Shown in pieces: positions 9,942 through 17,890 of a stretch of 64,000 bases of DNA. Source of the DNA: Paracoccus shandongensis (GTDB taxonomy: Bacteria; Pseudomonadota; Alphaproteobacteria; Rhodobacterales; Rhodobacteraceae); contig NZ_JAFLRK010000011.1 in assembly GCF_017315735.1 (NCBI RefSeq), positions 1-64,000 of the forward strand, read 5' to 3'. The stretch's first letter is position 1, and each line of letters begins with the position of its first letter. The notes below the pieces were generated by a model. The model searched no databases. It saw only the letters and a list, made by a program, of their open reading frames with translations, and was not told the origin of the DNA. Position numbers and translations under genes: made by a program.

Positions 9942-10586
9942 ATGGTGGACTGGATCACGGCAGACGGGCTGACCGATTACGACGCGGCCCTGGCCTTCAT
10001 GGAGGCGCGGGTGGCCGCGATCCATGCGGGCCGGGCGGACGAGGCCGTCTGGCTGGTCGAACACCCGCCGCTGTATACCGCGGGCACCAGCGCCAAGGCC
10101 GGCGACCTGCTGGAGGCGCGCTTTCCGGTGCATGTGACCGGGCGGGGCGGGCAATACACCTATCACGGGCCGGGCCAGCGAATCGTCTATGTCATGCTGG
10201 ACCTGAACCGGCGCGGGCGCGACGTGCGCGCCTTTGTCGCCCGGCTGGAAGCCTGGGTGATCGCCGCGCTGGCCGAGTTCGGCGTGACGGGCGTGATCCG
10301 CGAGGGGCGCGTGGGGGTCTGGGTGCCGCGTCCCGACAAGACCCCCCTGCCTGACGGATCCCCCCGCGACGACAAGATCGCGGCCATCGGCGTCAAGCTG
10401 CGCCGCTGGGTCAGCTTTCACGGCATCGCCATCAATGTCGAACCCGACCTGTCCCATTACGGCGGCATCGTGCCCTGCGGGATCAGCGGCCACGGCGTCA
10501 CCAGCCTGGTCGATCTGGGCCTGCCCGTCGGCATGGCAGACCTGGACGTGGCGCTGCGCCGCGGGTTCGATGCAACCTTCGCCTGA
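9942..10586 (+). CDS. lipB: Lipoyl(octanoyl) transferase LipB
   Basis: LipB moves octanoyl from acyl-carrier protein to lipoyl domains of 2-oxoacid dehydrogenases and GcvH. The 214-residue form starts [17 protein letters not shown]. Family motifs are [12 protein letters not shown], the catalytic lysine region KIAAIGVKL, and the acyl-thioester cysteine in [13 protein letters not shown]. An in-frame TTG at 9882 with a possible GAGG ribosome site would add 20 residues; I prefer the ATG because similarity begins there. It is divergent from tRNA-Leu. LipA is not in the window. Confidence 0.93.
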   Translation: MVDWITADGLTDYDAALAFMEARVAAIHAGRADEAVWLVEHPPLYTAGTSAKAGDLLEARFPVHVTGRGGQYTYHGPGQRIVYVMLDLNRRGRDVRAFVARLEAWVIAALAEFGVTGVIREGRVGVWVPRPDKTPLPDGSPRDDKIAAIGVKLRRWVSFHGIAINVEPDLSHYGGIVPCGISGHGVTSLVDLGLPVGMADLDVALRRGFDATFA

Positions 10587-10689
10587 CTTTCTCGTTTTGG
10601 CTGCGACCTTCTGACGGGTGGCAAATGCCTCGCGCGGGGTTATGTAGATCCGCTGGGAACTCCAGTTTCTTGGACGAGCGAGGAAAAGA

Positions 10690-11115
10690 ATGAAAATTGC
10701 GATCATTGGCGCCCTGATGGGTGCAGCCCTGGCCATGCCCGCACTTGCACAGGACGGCGACGCCGCCACCGGCGAAAAGGAATTCCGCAAGTGCAAGGCC
10801 TGCCACATGATCCAGTCGCCCGAGGGCGAGGACATCGTGAAGGGCGGCAAGACCGGGCCGAACCTCTACGGGGTCGTCGGCAGGCCCGCAGGCAGCGAGG
10901 AAGGCTTCAAGTATTCCGAGGCGCTGCTGGCCCTGAAGGATTCGGGCGAGGTCTGGACGGTCGAGGATCTGGCCGCCTATGTCACCGATCCCAACAAGTT
11001 CGTGCAGGAAAAGACCGGCGACACCTCGGCGCGCACGAAGATGACCTTCAAGCTGAACAAGAACCAGGCCGATATCGCGGCCTATCTGGCAAGCGCCTCG
11101 CCCGCCGCGCAGTAA
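10690..11115 (+). CDS. cycA: Cytochrome c-550
   Basis: A 141-residue periplasmic class I c-type cytochrome. A Sec signal peptide (residues 1-20, cleaved before QDGDAATGEK) precedes the haem motif CKACH at 35-39. The distal Met lies in TKMTF. The mature sequence (KGGKTGPNLYGVVGR, EEGFKYSEAL) closely resembles P. denitrificans cytochrome c-550, an electron shuttle to the aa3 oxidase, nitrite reductase and peroxidase. The neighbouring oxidase gene ctaD fits the cycA-ctaDII arrangement I know from that species. The ribosome site is GAGGAAAAG. A strong hairpin follows. Confidence 0.95.
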   Translation: MKIAIIGALMGAALAMPALAQDGDAATGEKEFRKCKACHMIQSPEGEDIVKGGKTGPNLYGVVGRPAGSEEGFKYSEALLALKDSGEVWTVEDLAAYVTDPNKFVQEKTGDTSARTKMTFKLNKNQADIAAYLASASPAAQ

Positions 11116-11134
11116 CAGCGGGAACCTTTCCTGC

Positions 11135-11164
11135 AAGGGGCCGGTCCTCCGGGGCCGGCCCCTT
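11135..11164 (+). terminator. Terminator of cycA
   Basis: A perfect 10-bp stem (11135-11144 with 11155-11164) is followed by TTGATTTGATTT, a T-rich tract. It is placed 20 bp after the cycA stop, as expected for a rho-independent terminator. Confidence 0.75.
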
Positions 11165-11168
11165 TGAT

Positions 11169-11182
11169 TTGATTTGGATCAT
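11169..11182 (+). promoter_or_regulatory. FNR/FnrP-type site upstream of the stress-protein gene
   Basis: TTGAT (11169-11173), TTGG, ATCAT (11178-11182) matches the FNR-family consensus TTGAT-N4-ATCAA except for the last base. It lies 71 bp before the universal stress protein start, a spacing that allows class II activation. It partly overlaps the T-tract of the cycA terminator. Confidence 0.45.
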
Positions 11183-11253
11183 TCTGCCCTGCCGCCGGAC
11201 ATGGCAGGTTCCTTCCGGGCCCCAAGGGCGGGCCCATTAGCGATGGAGGGGCA

Positions 11254-11691
11254 ATGTTCAAGCATATCCTGATCCCGACCGACGGGTCGGAACTGGCAAC
11301 CCAGGCGGTGGACAAGGGGATCGCCCTGGCCGCAGGCACCGGCGCGGCGGTGACGGTGATGATCGTGACCGAACCGTTCCGCATCCTCAGCACGGATTCG
11401 ATGCAGGTCGAAAGCACGCGCGCCAGCTATGACGCGGATGCCACCGCGCACGCGGACCGGATCCTGCAGGCCGCGCGCGCCAAGGCCGAGGCGGCGGGGG
11501 TTTCCGTCCGGACCCATCACAAATGGCACGACAGCCCCTACGAGGCGATCATCGACACCGCCCTGGCCGAGGGCTGCGACCTGATCGCCATGGCGTCCCA
11601 CGGGCGGCGCGGGATGGCGGCGGTGGTGATGGGCAGCCAGGCCACCAAGATCCTGACCCATTCCAAGATCCCGGTTCTGGTGTATCGCTGA
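11254..11691 (+). CDS. Universal stress protein (UspA family)
   Basis: A single-domain UspA protein of 145 residues. The N-terminal strand KHILIPTDGS carries the conserved Asp, and the ATP-binding motif G-2x-G-9x-G(S/T) is visible in SHGRRGMAAVVMGSQATKIL near residues 112-131, so it is of the ATP-binding type. GGAGGGG precedes the ATG. It lies alone between cycA and ctaD with a near-consensus FNR site upstream, which suggests induction under low oxygen; that is inference. Such proteins usually form dimers that aid survival in stasis or energy limitation. Confidence 0.93.
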   Translation: MFKHILIPTDGSELATQAVDKGIALAAGTGAAVTVMIVTEPFRILSTDSMQVESTRASYDADATAHADRILQAARAKAEAAGVSVRTHHKWHDSPYEAIIDTALAEGCDLIAMASHGRRGMAAVVMGSQATKILTHSKIPVLVYR

Positions 11692-11698
11692 CCCTTGC

Positions 11699-11714
11699 GG
11701 CGGCCTCTGCCGCC
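11699..11714 (+). terminator. Small hairpin after the stress-protein gene
   Basis: GGCGGC (11699-11704) pairs with GCCGCC (11709-11714) around a CTCT loop, starting 8 bp after the stop codon. It is followed by AAAAG rather than T-residues, so termination is only possible. Confidence 0.3.
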
Positions 11715-11819
11715 AAAAGCTGCCGTCCCGGCGCCCTTAGGGCATTGCCGGGTCGGCACGGCTGGTCTAGAACAACCTCAGGGAATTGCCGGTCTGCCGG
11801 ACCGGATCACTATATCTGA

Positions 11820-13507
<1,688 letters not shown>

Positions 13508-13508
<1 letters not shown>

Positions 13509-14002
13509 TGCCTTATGAATGGATCGACACGGCCCCGGATCACACCGGGGCCTTATCATATCGGCTGCGGCTGTGGCCCTATCAGTCGCTGCCGCGCCGT
13601 GGTTTCGTCTGGTTCATCGGGGTGACGGCGGGCTTCATGGCGCTGCCGGTGGTGGCGATGCTGGGCACGGCGGTCCTGTGGGGGCTCTTGCCCTTTGTGC
13701 TGCTGGTGATCGGCGGGGTCTGGTATGCGATCCAGCGCAGCTACGCCCAAGGCGAGAGAACCGAGGAACTGGTGCTGGACCGCAAGACCGCCCGGGTGTC
13801 GCGCCGCGATCCGGGCGGGCGGCTGCGCGAATGGACCACGAACAGCTATTGGCTGCGCGCCACGCTGCGGCGCGGGCCGGTCGAATCCTACCTGACGCTT
13901 ACCGATGGACAGCGGGAAATCGAGCTTGGCGCCTTCCTGACGCCCGAGGAACGCCGCAGCCTGCACGACGACCTGCAACGGCGGCTGGCCAGCCTGCGCT
14001 GA
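13508..14002 (+). CDS. DUF2244 membrane protein
   Basis: A 164-residue protein of the DUF2244 family, starting MPYEWIDT. Two adjacent hydrophobic segments (about residues 33-51 and 55-74) anchor it, followed by a soluble region (ERTEELVLDRKTARVSRRDP, EIELGAFLTPEERRSL). The function is unknown. Its ATG shares a base with the ctaD stop (TGATG at 13506-13510), which implies translational coupling, yet a perfect GC-rich hairpin sits in codons 8-15. That could limit read-through from ctaD, so expression may be lower than that of the oxidase. Confidence 0.85.
13531..13552 (+). terminator. Terminator-like hairpin inside the DUF2244 start
   Basis: GGCCCCGG (13531-13538) and CCGGGGCC (13545-13552) form a perfect 8-bp stem with a 6-nt loop, followed by TTATCATA. 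It begins 22 bp after the ctaD stop, where a ctaD terminator is expected, but lies within the DUF2244 reading frame. Confidence 0.5.
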
Positions 14003-14029
14003 CCTTTGGCCCGGACGGGTTTGTCCCCG

Positions 14030-14491
14030 TCAGTTCAGCAACCGCGCCTTGACCATCGGCCCCACGGCGCCGAAATCCATCTGCCCCGCATGGCGGTCGC
14101 GCAGTTCCGCCATGACGCGGCCCATGTCGCGGATGCCGGTCGCCCCCAGGGCGGCGATGGCCGCGTCGATGGCCGCAGAGGTTTCGGCCTCGGTCAGTTG
14201 CCGGGGCAGGAATTCCTGGATGACGCCGATCTCGGCTTCTTCCTTCTGGGCCAGTTCCAGCCGGCCGCCTTCCTCATAGGCCCTGGCCGATTCCTGGCGC
14301 TGCTTGACCATCTTCGACAGGATCGCGATCAGGTCGGCGTCGCCCAGCGTTCCTTCGCCATCGCCGGTGCGGGCGGCGATCTCGCGGTCCTTGATGGCGG
14401 CGGCGATCAGCCGCAGCGTGGACAGGCGCGCGCTGTCCTTGGCCTTCATGGCTTCCTTCGTGGCGGCTTGCAGCGTGGCTCGCAGGTCCAT
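14030..14491 (-). CDS. GatB/YqeY domain protein
   Basis: A 153-residue YqeY-family protein (MDLRATLQAATKEAMKAKDS, then RLSTLRLIAAAIKDREIAAR and VIQEFLPRQLTEAE). The fold is the helical C-terminal domain of GatB/GatE, which in those amidotransferases contacts tRNA. A stand-alone role in tRNA binding is presumed but not established. It is convergent with DUF2244 and divergent from carA across a 132-bp gap. Confidence 0.9.
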   Translation of the reverse strand: MDLRATLQAATKEAMKAKDSARLSTLRLIAAAIKDREIAARTGDGEGTLGDADLIAILSKMVKQRQESARAYEEGGRLELAQKEEAEIGVIQEFLPRQLTEAETSAAIDAAIAALGATGIRDMGRVMAELRDRHAGQMDFGAVGPMVKARLLN

Positions 14492-14623
14492 GGTCGTCTC
14501 TCCGGGGCGCGAAAGCCTGCGGTCTAGGCCAGTCCCCGGGGCAAATCAAGATAGGGCGATGTCCTTGACCTTGCCGCCCCCTGCCCCTATTCACCGGCAG
14601 ATTTCACACAAGGGGTGCCCGCC

Positions 14624-15775
14624 ATGGCTAAAAAACCGACCGCCTGCCTTGCGCTTGCCGACGGGACCGTCTTCCACGGCCAGGGCTTCGGCGCGCCCGG
14701 AGAGGTCGTGGCCGAGCTGGTCTTCAACACCGCGATGACCGGCTATCAGGAGATCATGACCGATCCCAGCTATGCCAGCCAGATCGTCACCTTCACCTTT
14801 CCCCATATCGGCAACACCGGCATCACGCCGGAAGACGACGAGGCCCCCGATCCCGTCGCCAGCGGCATCATCGTCCGCTGGGATCCGACCGATCCATCGA
14901 ACTGGCGCGCGGCGGGCGACCTGCCCGGCTGGATGGCCCGGCGCAACCGCATCGGCATGGGCGGGGTGGACACGCGCCGCCTGACCCGCGCGATCCGCCA
15001 GCAGGGCGCGCCCCATGTGGTGCTGGCCCATGACCCGGACGGCAACTTCGACATCGCCGCCATGGTCGCCAAGGCCCGCAACTGGACCGGCCTCGTGGGC
15101 CTGGATCTGGCGCGCGACGTGACCTGCCGCCAAAGCTATCGCTGGGACCAGGGCGCATGGGAATGGGGCAAGGGTTTCGGCACCTCGCCCGAGCCCAAGC
15201 CCTTCAAGGTGGTCGCGCTGGATTACGGCGCGAAACGCAACATCCTGCGGTCGCTGGTGGCCTTCGGGGCCGACGTGACCGTCCTGCCCGCCACCGCCAC
15301 GGCCGAGGAGGTCCTGGCCCATGAGCCCGAGGGCGTGTTCCTGTCGAACGGCCCCGGCGATCCGGCGGCGACCGGGGAATATGCCGTGCCGATGATCCAG
15401 ACCCTGCTGGACCGCGACATGCCGATCTTCGGCATCTGCCTGGGCCACCAGATACTGGCGCTGGCGCTTGGGGCCAAGACCGTGAAGATGGGCCACGGCC
15501 ACCACGGCGCGAACCATCCCGTGCGCGACACCGAAACCGGCAAGGTCGAGATCACGTCCATGAACCACGGCTTCGCGGTGGACAGCCAGACCCTGCCCGC
15601 CGGCGTGATTGAGACCCATGTCAGCCTGTTCGATGGCAGCAATTGCGGCATCCGCGTGCAGGACAAGCCGGTCTTTTCCGTGCAATACCACCCCGAGGCC
15701 GCGCCGGGCCCGCAGGACAGCCTGTATCTGTTCCAGCGGTTCGCGGACGCGATGCGCGCCCGCCGCGGGGCTTAA
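14624..15775 (+). CDS. carA: Carbamoyl-phosphate synthase small subunit
   Basis: CarA hydrolyses glutamine and passes ammonia to CarB for carbamoyl phosphate, used for arginine and pyrimidines. The 383-residue protein has the CPSase small-chain domain (TGYQEIMTDPSYASQIVTF near residue 45) and a C-terminal class I glutaminase: Cys in GICLGHQ near 270, and His/Glu in QYHPEAAPGP. AAGGGG sits 8 nt before the ATG at 14624, which favours it over an in-frame GTG 3 codons upstream. carB is not adjacent. The stop codon lies within a CtrA-type site belonging to the next promoter. Confidence 0.97.
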   Translation: MAKKPTACLALADGTVFHGQGFGAPGEVVAELVFNTAMTGYQEIMTDPSYASQIVTFTFPHIGNTGITPEDDEAPDPVASGIIVRWDPTDPSNWRAAGDLPGWMARRNRIGMGGVDTRRLTRAIRQQGAPHVVLAHDPDGNFDIAAMVAKARNWTGLVGLDLARDVTCRQSYRWDQGAWEWGKGFGTSPEPKPFKVVALDYGAKRNILRSLVAFGADVTVLPATATAEEVLAHEPEGVFLSNGPGDPAATGEYAVPMIQTLLDRDMPIFGICLGHQILALALGAKTVKMGHGHHGANHPVRDTETGKVEITSMNHGFAVDSQTLPAGVIETHVSLFDGSNCGIRVQDKPVFSVQYHPEAAPGPQDSLYLFQRFADAMRARRGA

Positions 15776-15786
15776 CCCCTTCTTAA
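15772..15786 (+). promoter_or_regulatory. CtrA-type site upstream of the glycosyltransferase
   Basis: TTAA (15772-15775), seven bases, TTAA (15783-15786) exactly match TTAA-N7-TTAA. The left half includes the carA stop codon. The glycosyltransferase ATG is 43 bp downstream of the site. The central sequence resembles the site at 28067-28081 (TTAACC-C/G-CTTCTTA). Confidence 0.6.
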
Positions 15787-15829
15787 CCGCTTTCGTGCCA
15801 CCCATGGGCGATCCAACAGGGAATCGCCC

Positions 15830-17890
15830 ATGGCCAGTCCGCACACCTCAGCCGTTCTGCCCGCTGACGCAGCCGCGCCGACCATGGCGCCCCGCAACCA
15901 GGCGCCCCTGGGGCAGCTGCTTCTGGAAGACGGCGCCGTCGATCCCGGCAACCTGCTGAAAGCCAGCGTGATGCGCGGGCGGCAGGACAGCCGCCTGGGC
16001 CAGATCCTTCTGTCCCAAGGCTGGGTCACGCCCGAGGCGCTGCTGCGCGCCCTGTGCCGCCAATGGCGCACGACCGCGCTGGATCCCGCCAAGACCCCCG
16101 GCGATCCGCGCCTCATCGACGCCCTGGGGGCCGAGTTCTGCCTGGCCAATGCCATCCTGCCCTGGCGGCGCATCGGCGGCGTCACTTGGATCGCCACCGC
16201 CCGCCCCGAGGCTTTCGCGGCCCTGATCCCGCTGTTCCCCGCCAGCTTCGGCCAGGTGCGGATGCTTCTGTGCAGCGAGGATCAGGTCCAGGCCGCCGTT
16301 CTGGCCGTCCGCCGCATCGCCATGATCCGCCAGGCCGAGATGCGCGTCCCCGCTGCGGAAAGCTGCCGGTCCCGGAACGAGGCCCGCACCGGCCGCATCG
16401 CCCTGGGCGCGATGGCGGCCCTGGCGCTTGGCCTGTGGCTTGCGCCCGTGATGATCCTGTCGGCCCTGACGCTGTGGGCCACCGCGTCCTTGCTGGCGCA
16501 AAGCGGGCTCAAGCTGCTGGCCTTCCTGTCCAGCCGCCGCATCCTGGCCGAACAGGACGCCCTAGCCGAGGATCTGGCCCGGGGCCGCGCCAAGCGGGCG
16601 GAAATGACCGGCCCGCTGCCGGTGATCTCGGTCATGGTGCCCTTGTTCCGCGAAAGCGATGTCGCGGGCAAGCTGGTCAGCCGGTTGTCGCGGCTGGATT
16701 ACCCGCGCGAGTTGACAGACATCCTGCTGGTGATCGAGGCCAGCGACCAGGTGACCCGCAACGCCCTGCAAGGCGCGCGCCTGCCCGGCTGGATCCGCGT
16801 GGTCGAGGTGCCGGACGGCCCCGTCCAGACCAAGCCGCGCGCCTTGAACTATGCGCTGAACTTCTGCCGGGGGGCGATCATCGGCGTCTGGGATGCCGAG
16901 GACCGGCCCGATCCCGACCAGTTGCACGCCGTCGCCCGCCGCTTCCATTTCGCGCCCGCCGATGTGGCCTGCCTGCAAGGCGCGCTGGATTTCTATAACC
17001 CCCGGACCAACTGGCTGGCGCGCTGCTTCACTATCGAATACGCGGCCTGGTTCCGGGTGATCCTGCCCGGTGTCGCGCGGCTTGGCCTGGTCGTCCCCCT
17101 GGGCGGCACCACGCTGTTCTTCCGCCGCGACGCGCTGGAACAGGTCGGTGCCTGGGACGCCTGGAACGTGACCGAAGACGCCGACCTGGGCGTGCGCCTG
17201 GCCCGGCGCGGCTGGCGGACCGAGATCATCGACACCACCACCGACGAGGAGGCGAACTGCCGCGCCCTGCCCTGGATCAAGCAACGCTCGCGCTGGCTGA
17301 AAGGCTATGCGATGACCTGGGGCGTCCACATGCGCAACCCGCGCCTGTTGTGGCGCGAACTGGGGGCTTGGCGCTTCATCGGCTTCCAGATCCAGTTCCT
17401 GGGCAGCCTGTCGCAATACCTGCTGGCCCCGGTGCTGTGGAGCTTCTGGCTGCTGAGCCTGGGCCTGCCCCATCCCCTGCGCGAGCCCTTGGCAGGCGTC
17501 TGGGGCGGCTATGCGATCCCGGCGCTGTTCGGCACCTTCATCGCATCCGAGCTGCTGTCCATCGGGGTGGGCATGTGGGCCGTGCGCGCCGACAAGCACC
17601 GCCACCTGATGGCCTGGGTGCCCAGCCTGCACCTGTATTTCCCGCTGGGCTGCCTGGCCGGGTGGAAGGCCATCTACGAAGTGGTCGTGAAGCCCTTCTA
17701 CTGGGACAAGACCGCGCATGGCCTTTACGACGCCGACGCCGACGCCGCCGCCGTCGCGGTGCCCGAAGGCACGGTGTCGGTCCCGCTGCTGGGCGCCATC
17801 GGCGAGCGCAAGCCGGATGCGGCGCCCGCGGCACCGGTGATCGACGAAGGCCTTGCCCCCGCCGCGGTGCCTGCCCGGAAACGCGCCTAG
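15830..17890 (+). CDS. Membrane glycosyltransferase family 2 with N-terminal MshEN-like region
   Basis: A 686-residue processive-type glycosyltransferase. Residues 26-78 hold two tandem motifs of the RLGxxLLxxG...LLxAL kind (LGQLLLEDGAVDP and RLGQILLSQGWVTP, 29 residues apart), like GspE_N/MshEN domains, some of which bind c-di-GMP. Two membrane segments (about 195-235) precede the GT2 domain with DAEDRPDPDQ (the DxD region), TEDADLGVRL (catalytic base) and QRSRWLKGY (the QxxRW acceptor site). More membrane helices follow, and an alanine/proline-rich tail ends it. It is BcsA-like in layout but has no PilZ domain. The sugar and polymer are unknown. A CtrA box lies upstream; the stop overlaps that of glnE. 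Confidence 0.85.
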   Translation: MASPHTSAVLPADAAAPTMAPRNQAPLGQLLLEDGAVDPGNLLKASVMRGRQDSRLGQILLSQGWVTPEALLRALCRQWRTTALDPAKTPGDPRLIDALGAEFCLANAILPWRRIGGVTWIATARPEAFAALIPLFPASFGQVRMLLCSEDQVQAAVLAVRRIAMIRQAEMRVPAAESCRSRNEARTGRIALGAMAALALGLWLAPVMILSALTLWATASLLAQSGLKLLAFLSSRRILAEQDALAEDLARGRAKRAEMTGPLPVISVMVPLFRESDVAGKLVSRLSRLDYPRELTDILLVIEASDQVTRNALQGARLPGWIRVVEVPDGPVQTKPRALNYALNFCRGAIIGVWDAEDRPDPDQLHAVARRFHFAPADVACLQGALDFYNPRTNWLARCFTIEYAAWFRVILPGVARLGLVVPLGGTTLFFRRDALEQVGAWDAWNVTEDADLGVRLARRGWRTEIIDTTTDEEANCRALPWIKQRSRWLKGYAMTWGVHMRNPRLLWRELGAWRFIGFQIQFLGSLSQYLLAPVLWSFWLLSLGLPHPLREPLAGVWGGYAIPALFGTFIASELLSIGVGMWAVRADKHRHLMAWVPSLHLYFPLGCLAGWKAIYEVVVKPFYWDKTAHGLYDADADAAAVAVPEGTVSVPLLGAIGERKPDAAPAAPVIDEGLAPAAVPARKRA

